Source: Actinoplanes regularis
Lineage (GTDB): Bacteria; Actinomycetota; Actinomycetes; Mycobacteriales; Micromonosporaceae
Length of the DNA: 64,000 nt
Direction: 5' to 3'
NCBI RefSeq assembly: GCF_900188005.1
Contig: NZ_FZNR01000003.1
Location: 310,001-374,000, forward strand
The translations under genes and the position numbers were made by a program. Position 1 is the stretch's first letter; each line of letters starts with the position of its first letter. This document shows positions 9,827 to 17,667 of the stretch, piece after piece. The notes under the pieces were generated by a model. The model had not been told where the DNA came from. It searched no databases and worked only from the letters and a program-made list of their open reading frames with translations.

Positions 9827-10921
9827 TCAGCCCTTGCTGACGAGTTTCGGGTGCGCCTTCAGGTATGCGGCGATCTTGCCGGTCGCCACGGCCTTGAGGA
9901 AGCCGCGGGCCTCCGAGTTGAGCTGTTCGCCGAGGTAGCCGCTGCCGCTGCCGACCCCGCCACCCTCCAGCTGGACCGAGGTGATGTTCGCCGGGGTCAG
10001 GTCACGCAGGGCGTACGCGTACTCCGCCGGCTGCCGTCCGCCCAGGGTGACCAGGGACTTACCCAGCGCCGTGATGACCGCCGCCAGCTTGGCCGGATCG
10101 CTGAGCTGCTGGCTCAGCGCCTTGTCCAGGATCGCCTTGACCAGGGTCCGCTGGTGCAGCTGCCGGTCGTAGTCGCCGTTCGGCAGGCCGTAGCGCTGGC
10201 GCGCGTAGTCGATCGCCTGCCAGCCCACCAGGTGCCGCTTGCCGGGCAGGTAGACCGCCTGCGGTCCGATGTAGTCGTGGCCGACCAGCTTGCGCAGCTT
10301 CCCATTCGGCTGGCGGTGCCGCGACTTCACCTTCCGGTCCACCGTGATGTCGATCCCACCGAGCTCGTCGACCAGCTGGTCCAAACCGCCGAAGTTGAGG
10401 ATCGCCCCGGCCTGGATGGTCTTGATGCCGGTGTAGTTGCTGATCGTCTTGGTGAGCAGCTCGTAACCGTTCGCGATGTTCTTGGTGCTCTTGCCCGGCA
10501 CGCGTGAGCCGTAGGCCATCGCCTCGGTGATCTTGTGTTTGCCGCCGGGGAAGCCGGACTTCTTGAACGCCGGGACCTGCACCCGCAGGTCGCGGGGGAG
10601 CGAGTAGAGGTACGCGGACTTCAGGCCGGGCTCGACGTGCAGCAACATGATCGCGTCGGCGTGCGGCTCCCAGTCCGGCACGTTGATCCGAGTGTCCACT
10701 CCGGCCAGCAGCAGGTCCAGTGGGCCGGTGATGTCGGCGCCGGGGGAGGGCGCCGGCGATGGTGACGCGGAAGGGCTGGGGGCCGACTCCGTCACGCGTG
10801 TGGACGGTGCCGCGTCGTTGTTGCTGGAGCTCCGATTGACGGCCACCGCCACGCCGACTCCGGCGAGCGCGGCGACAACCACCCCGGTGACCACGGCCCA
10901 CGTGATCTTGCTGTTCCGCAT
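9827..10921 (-). CDS. LCP (LytR-CpsA-Psr) family cell-wall polymer transferase
   Basis: 364 aa. I place the start at the ATG at 10921, where a short basic N-terminus (MRNSKITW) precedes a single helix at about 8-28; the frame opens earlier only at a TTG without ribosome site. A Ser/Pro-rich linker (about 35-60) leads into the LCP domain, with LLLAGVDTR, DAIMLLHVEPG, the conserved LPRDLRV arginine segment, and later ITVDRKVKSRHR. LCP enzymes attach teichoic-acid, arabinogalactan or capsule-type polymers to peptidoglycan on the outer face of the membrane. It is not part of a polymer cluster here, although a polysaccharide locus lies 40 kb away in the window. Confidence 0.9.
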   Translation of the reverse strand: MRNSKITWAVVTGVVVAALAGVGVAVAVNRSSSNNDAAPSTRVTESAPSPSASPSPAPSPGADITGPLDLLLAGVDTRINVPDWEPHADAIMLLHVEPGLKSAYLYSLPRDLRVQVPAFKKSGFPGGKHKITEAMAYGSRVPGKSTKNIANGYELLTKTISNYTGIKTIQAGAILNFGGLDQLVDELGGIDITVDRKVKSRHRQPNGKLRKLVGHDYIGPQAVYLPGKRHLVGWQAIDYARQRYGLPNGDYDRQLHQRTLVKAILDKALSQQLSDPAKLAAVITALGKSLVTLGGRQPAEYAYALRDLTPANITSVQLEGGGVGSGSGYLGEQLNSEARGFLKAVATGKIAAYLKAHPKLVSKG

Positions 10922-10992
10922 AGGCGGAACCCTAGATGACGCGGCCAAGCGCGCTCAACGCCATAGATCCCGCTGTCCGAAAGGGGGATTAC

Positions 10993-11037
10993 GAAATGGA
11001 TGATCGCCAGTACGCTAGCCGGGCGATTTGCCATTTC
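10993..11037. repeat. Interrupted inverted repeat between LCP and subtilisin genes
   Basis: GAAATGG...CCATTTC with an inner ATCGCC/GGCGAT pair, 30 bp before the start of the protease gene. It could be an operator or leader hairpin; no known site recognised. Confidence 0.35.
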
Positions 11038-11067
11038 ACGGCATCGCCTACGGGGAGGCAATCACAT

Positions 11068-12834
11068 ATGAACCGTACAGCCCGGCGGTTGACCGTCGGA
11101 CTCCTCTCTGCTGCCCTGATTACGGCCACCGGTGCTGTCACCAGCCCGGCCGTGGCAGCGGACTCCCTACCGGTTCGGCTCCTGGTCGGGCTCAAGCCCG
11201 GCTTCGACGCCAAGGCCGGCATGTCCACTTTGGACAAGCTGGGCTTGCGTGGTGCCGAAGCGAACGGTCAGAAGCGCAACGGGCTCCTGGCCGAGCTCGG
11301 GGTGAAGTCCCTGAGCGTTCCGAAGAGCCGGGTCAGCTCCGTCCTCGCCGCGCTGCGGCAGGACTCCTCGGTCGCGTACGTGGAAGTTGACCAGAAGCGT
11401 CACACGTCCGCGGTCACCCCCAACGACCCGGTGTACACAGGGGGTCTCCAGAAGGAACTGGGCCGGATCAAGGTGCCCACCGCCTGGCAGACCACCACCG
11501 GCTCGGACGTGACCGTCGCGGTCATCGACACCGGCGTCGCCGCGGTCGGTGACCTGGCAGGCAAGGTGCTGCCGAACGGTTACGACTACGTCAACGGCGA
11601 CAACGACCCCACCGACGACGCCGAGTTCCCGCACGGCACGGTGGTGTCCTCGCTGATCGCCGCCAACACCGACAACGGTGCGGGCATGGCGGGTGTCTGC
11701 TGGCAGTGCAAGATCCTGCCGATCAAGGTGCTGGACGCGACCGGCTCGGGCTGGGACACGGACATCGCCCAGGGCATCCTCTACGCGGCCCGCAACGGCG
11801 CGTCGATCATCAACCTGTCGCTGGGTGGCCCCGGCTACAGCAAGGTCCTGGCGGGCGCGGTGGCTTACGCGAACGCCAAGGGTGTCCTGGTGGTGGCCGC
11901 GGCCGGTAACGACGGCAGCAGCATCAAGTCGTACCCGGCGGCGTTCCCGGACGTGCTGGCGGTCGGTGGCACCGACACCAGCAAGCCCGGCGACTCCCGG
12001 GTCTGGTTCTCGAACTACGGCAGCTGGGTGGACGTGTCCGCCCCGGCGATCACGGTCGGCATGTTCAGCGACGGTTCGTACCAGACCGACCTGCAGGGCA
12101 CGTCGTTCGCCACCCCGCTGGTCGTGGGTACCGCCGCGCTGGTCAAGTCGGCCCACCCGGAGTACAGCGGGTGGAGCCTGGGCAGTGCCATCGTCCGATC
12201 CGCCACCCCGGCGGTGAAGAAGTGGAACAACTACGGCCTGATCGACGCCGCCAAGGCGCTGACCTTCGGCACCGACACCACGCCGCCCACCGTCGCCCGG
12301 GCCCTCCCGGCCCAGAACACCGCGGTGCGCGGCACGGTCACGATCACGCCGTACGGTCTCAAGGACGCCGGTAGCGGGGTCCGGCTCGTGGAGCTCTACG
12401 TCAACGGCGCGTTCCACAGCTGGTCGTACACGGGTCCGGCGTTCGCGCCGAAGCTGAACACCGCGGCGTTCAGCGGCCCGATCTCGCTGCGGCTGAAGGT
12501 GACCGACAAGGCCGGCAACGTGACCTGGTCCGGTTACCGGAACCTGATCGTGGACAACGCCAAGCCGGTGTTCGCGGTCACCAGCTGGCCGAAGGACAAG
12601 GCCAAGGTCAAGGGCACCATCACGATCAAGGCCAACGCCACCGACGCGATCAGCGGCGTTTCCAAGGTCGTGGTTCTGGTGAACGGCAAGGTTGTGGCGA
12701 CCGACACCCGGGCCTCCTGGGTCCTGGCGGTCAACAGTGCCAAGCAGCCCAAGACCATGAAGGTCCAGGTCCGGGCGTACGACAAGGCGGGTAACTACGC
12801 GTACTCCGCGACCCGTACGTACACCCACTCCTGA
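11068..12834 (+). CDS. Secreted subtilisin-like serine protease with two C-terminal Ig-like domains
   Basis: 588 aa from the ATG at 11068 (GGGGAGG ribosome site); the frame is open further upstream but without a start signal. A Sec signal peptide of about 34 residues ends SPAVAA. An inhibitor-I9-like propeptide follows to about residue 120. The S8 catalytic triad is Asp154 (VAVIDTGV), His189 (FPHGTVV) and Ser346 (GTSFATPLV). Residues 415-588 form two related bacterial Ig-like domains, each with DAGSGV or DAISGV, a VNG turn and an A-Y-D/T-D-K-A-G-N closing strand, probably for wall or substrate binding. Typical secreted scavenging protease of actinomycetes. Confidence 0.93.
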   Translation: MNRTARRLTVGLLSAALITATGAVTSPAVAADSLPVRLLVGLKPGFDAKAGMSTLDKLGLRGAEANGQKRNGLLAELGVKSLSVPKSRVSSVLAALRQDSSVAYVEVDQKRHTSAVTPNDPVYTGGLQKELGRIKVPTAWQTTTGSDVTVAVIDTGVAAVGDLAGKVLPNGYDYVNGDNDPTDDAEFPHGTVVSSLIAANTDNGAGMAGVCWQCKILPIKVLDATGSGWDTDIAQGILYAARNGASIINLSLGGPGYSKVLAGAVAYANAKGVLVVAAAGNDGSSIKSYPAAFPDVLAVGGTDTSKPGDSRVWFSNYGSWVDVSAPAITVGMFSDGSYQTDLQGTSFATPLVVGTAALVKSAHPEYSGWSLGSAIVRSATPAVKKWNNYGLIDAAKALTFGTDTTPPTVARALPAQNTAVRGTVTITPYGLKDAGSGVRLVELYVNGAFHSWSYTGPAFAPKLNTAAFSGPISLRLKVTDKAGNVTWSGYRNLIVDNAKPVFAVTSWPKDKAKVKGTITIKANATDAISGVSKVVVLVNGKVVATDTRASWVLAVNSAKQPKTMKVQVRAYDKAGNYAYSATRTYTHS

Positions 12835-12846
12835 CGCACGACGATC

Positions 12847-12880
12847 ACGAGGGGTCGCCGAGGTATCGGCGGCCCCTCGT
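12847..12880 (+). terminator. Terminator after subtilisin gene
   Basis: ACGAGGGG-CGCCG pairs with CGGCG-CCCCTCGT (14 bp, one mismatch, 6-nt loop), followed by TTCGTT, 12 bp after the stop codon. Confidence 0.75.
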
Positions 12881-12905
12881 TTCGTTCCCGGCCGGGACAC
12901 GCCGG

Positions 12906-12917
12906 TAAACTCGCCGG
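12906..12917 (+). promoter_or_regulatory. guaA -10 box with leaderless start
   Basis: TAAACT at 12906-12911 is separated by exactly six bases from the GTG of guaA. This spacing places the transcription start on the start codon, the pattern of leaderless genes in actinobacteria. No ribosome site precedes the GTG. Confidence 0.65.
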
Positions 12918-14465
12918 GTGAGCACCCCGCGTCCCGTCCTCGTCGTCGATTTCGGCGCCCAGTACGCCCAGCTGATCGCCCGCCGGGTCCGTGAGGCCCG
13001 TGTCTACTCGGAGATCGTCCCGCACTCGATGCCGGTGGCCGAGATGCTGGCGAAGAACCCCGCCGCGATCATCCTCTCCGGCGGCCCATCCAGCGTCTAC
13101 GAGCCGGGCGCGCCCTCGCTCGACCCGAGCCTGTTCGACAGCGACGTGCCGGTCTTCGGCATCTGCTACGGCTTCCAGGCGATGGCCAGGGCGCTCGGCG
13201 GCACCGTCGAGCAGACCGGCTCCCGGGAATATGGGCGCACCCTGCTGACCGCGCAGGGTGGTTCCCTGCTCCGCGACCTGCCGGACGACCTGCCGGTCTG
13301 GATGAGCCACGGCGACAGTGTGTCGGTCGCCCCGTCCGGTTTCATGGTCACCGCGTCCACCCCGGGCGCCCCGGTCGCCGCCTTCGAGGACCTCGCCGCC
13401 AAGCGGGCCGGCGTGCAGTTCCACCCCGAGGTGGCGCACACCGAGCAGGGCCAGGAGATGCTCAAGCGCTTCCTGTACGACATCGCCGGTCTCGAGCCCA
13501 CCTGGACGCCCGGCAACATCATCGAGGACCAGGTCGCCGCGATCCGTGCGCAGGTCGGCGACAAGCAGGTGCTCTGCGCGCTCTCCGGGGGCGTCGACTC
13601 GGCGGTCGCCGCGGCGCTCGTCCAGAAGGCCATCGGTGACCAGCTCACCTGTGTCTTCGTCGACCACGGGCTGCTGCGCGCCGGCGAGGCCGAGCAGGTC
13701 GAGAAGGACTACGTGGCCTCCACCGGGGTCCGGCTGGTCGTCGTCGACGCGGAGGAGCAGTTCCTCGGCCACCTGAAGGACGTCACCGACCCGGAGCAGA
13801 AGCGCAAGATCATCGGGCGTGAGTTCATCCGGACGTTCGAGGCCGCGGCCCGCGACCTGGATGCCGAGCGGCACATCGAGTTCCTGGTCCAGGGCACCCT
13901 GTACCCGGACGTGGTGGAGTCCGGCGGCGGCACCGGCACCGCGAACATCAAGTCGCACCACAACGTCGGCGGCCTCCCCGACGACCTGCAGTTCGCGCTG
14001 ATCGAGCCGCTGCGTACGCTCTTCAAGGACGAGGTGCGCGCGATCGGCAAGGAGCTCGGCCTGCCCGACGAGATCGTCCAGCGGCACCCGTTCCCGGGTC
14101 CCGGTCTGGCCATCCGGATCATCGGCGCGGTGGACCGGGAGCGCTTGGACATCCTGCGCCATGCCGACCTGATCGCCCGCGAGGAGCTCACCGCGGCGGG
14201 TCTGGACCGGGGTGTCTGGCAGTTCCCGGTGGTGCTGCTGGCCGACGTGCGCAGTGTCGGCGTGCAGGGCGACGGACGCACCTACGGACACCCGGTGGTG
14301 CTGCGGCCGGTCTCCTCCGAGGACGCCATGACCGCCGACTGGTCGCGTCTGCCCTACGACCTGATCGCCAAGATCTCGAACCGGATCACGAACGAGGTTC
14401 GGGAGATCAACAGGGTCGTGCTGGACGTCACGAGCAAGCCGCCGGGCACCATCGAGTGGGAGTGA
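12918..14465 (+). CDS. guaA: GMP synthase (glutamine-hydrolysing)
   Basis: 515 aa, normal length. It converts XMP to GMP using ATP and glutamine. The N-terminal class I glutamine amidotransferase has the nucleophile Cys83 in FGICYGFQ and the His-x-Glu pair in [10 protein letters not shown]. The ATP-pyrophosphatase P-loop is [13 protein letters not shown]. The C-terminal dimerisation domain ends KPPGTIEWE, the universal GuaA tail. Probably leaderless. Located separately from guaB in the window, so guanine synthesis is not a single operon here. Confidence 0.98.
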   Translation: MSTPRPVLVVDFGAQYAQLIARRVREARVYSEIVPHSMPVAEMLAKNPAAIILSGGPSSVYEPGAPSLDPSLFDSDVPVFGICYGFQAMARALGGTVEQTGSREYGRTLLTAQGGSLLRDLPDDLPVWMSHGDSVSVAPSGFMVTASTPGAPVAAFEDLAAKRAGVQFHPEVAHTEQGQEMLKRFLYDIAGLEPTWTPGNIIEDQVAAIRAQVGDKQVLCALSGGVDSAVAAALVQKAIGDQLTCVFVDHGLLRAGEAEQVEKDYVASTGVRLVVVDAEEQFLGHLKDVTDPEQKRKIIGREFIRTFEAAARDLDAERHIEFLVQGTLYPDVVESGGGTGTANIKSHHNVGGLPDDLQFALIEPLRTLFKDEVRAIGKELGLPDEIVQRHPFPGPGLAIRIIGAVDRERLDILRHADLIAREELTAAGLDRGVWQFPVVLLADVRSVGVQGDGRTYGHPVVLRPVSSEDAMTADWSRLPYDLIAKISNRITNEVREINRVVLDVTSKPPGTIEWE

Positions 14466-14488
14466 CGCCCAGTAGTGGATCAATCGCC

Positions 14489-14510
14489 CAGGGCGGTTAA
14501 ATCTGCCCTG
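14489..14510 (+). terminator. Hairpin after guaA
   Basis: CAGGGC pairs with GCCCTG around a 10-nt loop, 23 bp after the stop; a second small stem GCTGCG/CGCAGC follows at about 14512. Confidence 0.4.
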
Positions 14511-14596
14511 AGCTGCGGTTACGCAGCGCGATTCAACTGTCAGGAACCCGACAATCGTCCCGGATAGGTAAGAAAATCCGGGCAGAATGCCGCTTC

Positions 14597-15544
14597 GTGA
14601 CCCCCGCACTGGAACCGCTCCGCAGGATCGCCGCCTACGCCGTCGCGACCGACGGCGAAGGCCGCGTCCTCCTGGTCCGGGCCTCGGCCAAATCCGGTAC
14701 TCCCGGCGTCTGGTCGCTGCCCGGCGGCGCCGTCGACCACGGCGAAGATCCCAATCACACCGTCGTCCGCGAGACCGCGGCGGAGACCGGGCTCTCCGTC
14801 GCCGTCAGCGGGCTGCGTGACGTCCTGGCCGACATGCGCTCGCTGCCGCACCGAGGCGTCACCATCCACACCGACCGGCTGATCTACAGCGTGTCGGTGC
14901 GCGGTGGCAATCTGATCGACCGGGTCGGCCACTCCACCGACCTGGCGCGCTGGTACACGCTCGAGGAGGCCGAGCAGCTGAAGCTGCGGCCGTTCGCCGC
15001 GGCCGCGCTCGGGCTCAGCGCGGCCTCCGCCGACCTGAGACCCGACTCGGCGCCGGACTTCCCGTCGTTCTACGCCTACGAGGGGCCGGACGGGTTGCAT
15101 CGGGCCCAGCGCTTCGCGGCGTACGCGATCGCCACCGACCCGTACGAGAATCTGCTCCTGACCCGGATCTCTCCGGGGTATCCCGGAGAGGGCTGCTGGC
15201 ACCTGCCCGGCGGCGGTACCGACTACGGCGAACAGCCCGGCACGGCGCTGATCCGCGAGCTGGTCGAGGAGACCGGCCAGGCGGGCCGCCTGATCGAGTT
15301 GCTCGGGGTGGCCAGCCATCGCGATGCCGCCTCGCTCGGCCCGGAGGGTTATCCGATCGACTGGCACGGCGTCCGGGCGTTCTACCGGGTCGTGGTGGAC
15401 CAGCCGACCGAGGTGACCATCCACGACGTCGGGGGCTCCACCTCCGAGGCCCGGTGGATGCCGCTCAGGGACGTCGCCGCGCTCGGTGCCGACCAGCTCA
15501 CCGAGGTCACGGCCGACGCCCTGCGGGCGGCGAAGCTAATCTAG
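14597..15544 (+). CDS. Double-NUDIX hydrolase (first of a tandem pair)
   Basis: 315 aa, GTG start. It carries two NUDIX domains, about 10-135 and 170-305. The first NUDIX box reads GGAVDHGE-x7-RETAAETGL, so one of the catalytic glutamates of the RE-x-x-E-E pair is Ala. The second reads GGGTDYGE-x7-RELVEETGQ and looks complete. NUDIX enzymes hydrolyse nucleoside diphosphates linked to another moiety; the substrate cannot be told from sequence. The next gene is a paralogue with the same two-domain layout, 51 bp downstream, so the pair arose by tandem duplication. Confidence 0.88.
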   Translation: MTPALEPLRRIAAYAVATDGEGRVLLVRASAKSGTPGVWSLPGGAVDHGEDPNHTVVRETAAETGLSVAVSGLRDVLADMRSLPHRGVTIHTDRLIYSVSVRGGNLIDRVGHSTDLARWYTLEEAEQLKLRPFAAAALGLSAASADLRPDSAPDFPSFYAYEGPDGLHRAQRFAAYAIATDPYENLLLTRISPGYPGEGCWHLPGGGTDYGEQPGTALIRELVEETGQAGRLIELLGVASHRDAASLGPEGYPIDWHGVRAFYRVVVDQPTEVTIHDVGGSTSEARWMPLRDVAALGADQLTEVTADALRAAKLI

Positions 15545-15553
15545 GTCCGGCTT

Positions 15554-15578
15554 CGCGGTCGCGCGAGGCGCGACCGCG
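15554..15578 (+). terminator. Hairpin between the two NUDIX genes
   Basis: A perfect 10-bp stem CGCGGTCGCG/CGCGACCGCG with a 5-nt loop fills the short gap between the paralogues. It could attenuate read-through or stabilise the processed message. Confidence 0.45.
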
Positions 15579-15595
15579 AGACGGGACCGAGCCTG

Positions 15596-16489
15596 ATGAA
15601 GATCAGAAGGGTGGCGGCGTACGGCGTGTGCCGTACCGCTGACGGCAGTGTCCTGCTCACCCGCGGGTCGGAGCTCAGCGCCTTCCCCGGTGCCTGGTCG
15701 CTGCCCGGCGGTGGCGTGGAGCACGGCGAGCACCCGGCCGACGCGGTCGTCCGGGAGCTCGCCGAGGAGACCGGCCTGGTCGTCACCGTCACCGGGGTGC
15801 GAGCCGTGGTCGCCGACGTGGTCGCGCTGCCGGACGGGCCGTTGGAGCACACCGACCGGATCCTCTACGACGTCACGGTCACCGGTGGTGAGCTGCGCCC
15901 CGAGGTCGGCGGCACGAGCGACCTGGCCGAGTGGGTGACGCCGGCCGCGACGGCCGGGCTGCCGCTGCTGCAGTTCACGGCGCGGGCGCTCGGTGTGCGG
16001 TCCACGGCGCCGGACGAGGAGACGCCGCTGAGCGACGAGCCGGTGCACCGGTCCGACCGGGTGCAGCGGTTCGGGGCGTACGGGCTGGTCACCGACCCGG
16101 CCGGGCGGATCCTGCTGGCCCGGATCACGCGGGGTTACCCCGGCGGCGGCCGCTGGCACCTGCCCGGCGGTGGCACCGACTTCGGGGAGACGCCGGAGCG
16201 GGGCCTGCTCCGGGAGCTGTTTGAGGAGACCTCGCAGCGGGGCCGGATCGCCGGCCTGCTCACCGTCGGGCACCGGTACGACCCGGCCACCCTCGGCCCC
16301 GAGGGCGTCCCGATGGACTGGCACGTGATCCGGGTGGTGTATCGCACAGAAGTGGATGAACCGGTCATTGCCGCCGTTACCGAGGTGGCCGGTGGGTCCA
16401 CCGACCGGGCGTCCTGGTTCACCCCCGGTGAGGTGGCGGAACTGCCCCTCACAGAGCTGGCCCAGGAGGCTCTGGCCCAGGCGGGCTAA
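15596..16489 (+). CDS. Double-NUDIX hydrolase (second of a tandem pair)
   Basis: 297 aa, ATG start. Two NUDIX domains as in its upstream paralogue. The first box GGGVEHGE-x7-RELAEETGL is complete. The second, GGGTDFGE-x7-RELFEETSQ, has Ser at the final conserved Gly. The domain that has drifted from consensus therefore differs between the two paralogues (domain 1 in the first gene, domain 2 here). The protein shares PEG-PMDWH-IRVVYRTEVDEP near the C-terminus with the first gene. Function as a nucleotide or sugar-nucleotide diphosphate hydrolase is inferred from family only. Confidence 0.88.
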   Translation: MKIRRVAAYGVCRTADGSVLLTRGSELSAFPGAWSLPGGGVEHGEHPADAVVRELAEETGLVVTVTGVRAVVADVVALPDGPLEHTDRILYDVTVTGGELRPEVGGTSDLAEWVTPAATAGLPLLQFTARALGVRSTAPDEETPLSDEPVHRSDRVQRFGAYGLVTDPAGRILLARITRGYPGGGRWHLPGGGTDFGETPERGLLRELFEETSQRGRIAGLLTVGHRYDPATLGPEGVPMDWHVIRVVYRTEVDEPVIAAVTEVAGGSTDRASWFTPGEVAELPLTELAQEALAQAG

Positions 16490-16906
16490 AATCGTCGTAC
16501 GGAAGATGGAGAGCGCCCGTTGCACAGCGCAACTGAACGGCCTCTCGCCAAGGCCGCCTCGCTGTGCGATGGTGTAACCCGCAATTTCGCCGGGCTTCAA
16601 GGACGACGCCGGTGACCACGAACTCCATGGAGGAACCACGTGCCGAGTACCCCTTGGCGCCGGCGTCGATCGACGGATAGTCCCCGTCCCGCTGGACGCC
16701 GTTGGGCAGGTCGCTTGCGTCATGGCGGGACTCTCGCCCGGCAAGCTCTATTGGTTCGGGTGGGTCGCCGGAACACCGAGACGAGCCGGGCCGCCACCGC
16801 GGTCCGTGCCGAGGTGCTGTACACCGGGCCGGAGCCGGCGCTGAGCCACATCATTCCCACCCCCGGAGTTCCGCTGAACGCGTCTGCCCCCTTCCAAGAG
16901 GAGCAG
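16490..16906 (+). other. 417-bp leader region before pssA with inverted repeats
   Basis: No supported gene. TAAAAT at 16487-16492 could be a -10 box. Just downstream TGCACAGCG (about 16520) pairs with CGCTGTGCG (about 16560) and encloses a CGGCCT/AGGCCG hairpin. The frame of pssA stays open back to 16640, where a good ribosome site (GGAGGAACCAC) precedes a GTG. Third-position GC is coding-like only from about 16760 onward, so an N-terminal extension of pssA is possible. No known riboswitch class recognised. Confidence 0.4.
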
Positions 16907-17611
16907 GTGCCGACGACCATCCCCCTGCTTCCCGGTGAGCACACCATGGCACGCCGGGCGCGTTTCGCGCTGGTCAACGCCTGCACTCTGGCCAGTCTCG
17001 GGCTCGGCCTGCTGGCCATCTTCCTGGCCATGGAGGGTGAGCCCAAGGCCGCGGCCGGCTGCCTGGTCGCCTGCGTCGTCTTCGACGGCCTGGACGGTGC
17101 GCTGGCCCGCAAGCTCGGTGTCGCCAGCCCGTTCGGCGCGCAGATGGACTCGCTCGCCGACATGAGCTCGTTCGGCCTGGCCGCCCCGGTCGTGGTCTAC
17201 GCCTCGCTGGTGGCGCACCAGGTGCCGCACGCGGCCGCCGCGCTCGCCTGCGCCCTGGTCGCCGGCTGCGCCGCGATCCGGCTGGCCCGCTTCAACGTCT
17301 CGCCGAAGGACGGCCGCTTCTTCTGCGGTGTCCCGACCACGATGGCCGCGGCGGTGCTCGCCCTCGCCGTGCTGATCGACCTGCCGCTGCCCGGCATGGT
17401 GGTCCTGGCCGGGGTCGCGTTGCTGGCCTTCGCGATGGTCTCCAGCTTCCCGTACGCGAAGCTTGCCCGCATCCTGCGGCTTCCGCCGTGGCTCTGGCTG
17501 CTGCCGGTGGTCGGCGCGCTGGTGCTGGAGCCGCAGATGATGTTCGTGCTGGTCGTCGCGACGTACCTGGTCAGCGGCCCGATCCTCTGGGTCCGCGCCA
17601 AGCGCGCCTGA
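16907..17611 (+). CDS. pssA: CDP-alcohol phosphatidyltransferase, probable phosphatidylserine synthase
   Basis: 234 aa from GTG 16907; an ATG at 16946 with GGTGAG six bases upstream is an alternative, and an upstream extension is also possible. The CDP-alcohol phosphotransferase signature D-G-x2-A-R-x8-G-x3-D-x3-D is present as DGLDGALARKLGVASPFGAQMDSLAD (positions about 65-90). Some six membrane helices follow. The partner psd gene on the other strand supports the assignment: PssA makes phosphatidylserine from CDP-diacylglycerol and serine, and Psd decarboxylates it to phosphatidylethanolamine. Confidence 0.85.
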   Translation: MPTTIPLLPGEHTMARRARFALVNACTLASLGLGLLAIFLAMEGEPKAAAGCLVACVVFDGLDGALARKLGVASPFGAQMDSLADMSSFGLAAPVVVYASLVAHQVPHAAAALACALVAGCAAIRLARFNVSPKDGRFFCGVPTTMAAAVLALAVLIDLPLPGMVVLAGVALLAFAMVSSFPYAKLARILRLPPWLWLLPVVGALVLEPQMMFVLVVATYLVSGPILWVRAKRA

Positions 17612-17618
17612 CCTTTCG

Positions 17619-17653
17619 AAAAAGGCCGCCTCCGATCAGGAGGCGGCCTTTTT
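17619..17653. terminator. Bidirectional terminator between pssA and psd
   Basis: A perfect 15-bp stem with a 5-nt GATCA loop; the arms begin with five A and end with five T, so it works as an intrinsic terminator for both convergent genes. Clearest terminator in the window. Confidence 0.95.
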
Positions 17654-17667
17654 CGTTACCCGGAGAT

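Noticed and set aside
11167..12900. 577-codon open frame on the minus strand
   Set aside because: It is the exact antisense of the subtilisin gene, rich in Arg/Val/Asp/Gly from mirrored high-GC codons, with no family feature.
16640..16906. Start of pssA at 16640
   Set aside because: Strong ribosome site, but third-position base use of 16640-16755 is not coding-like; a later start is more likely. An extension from about 16760 remains possible.
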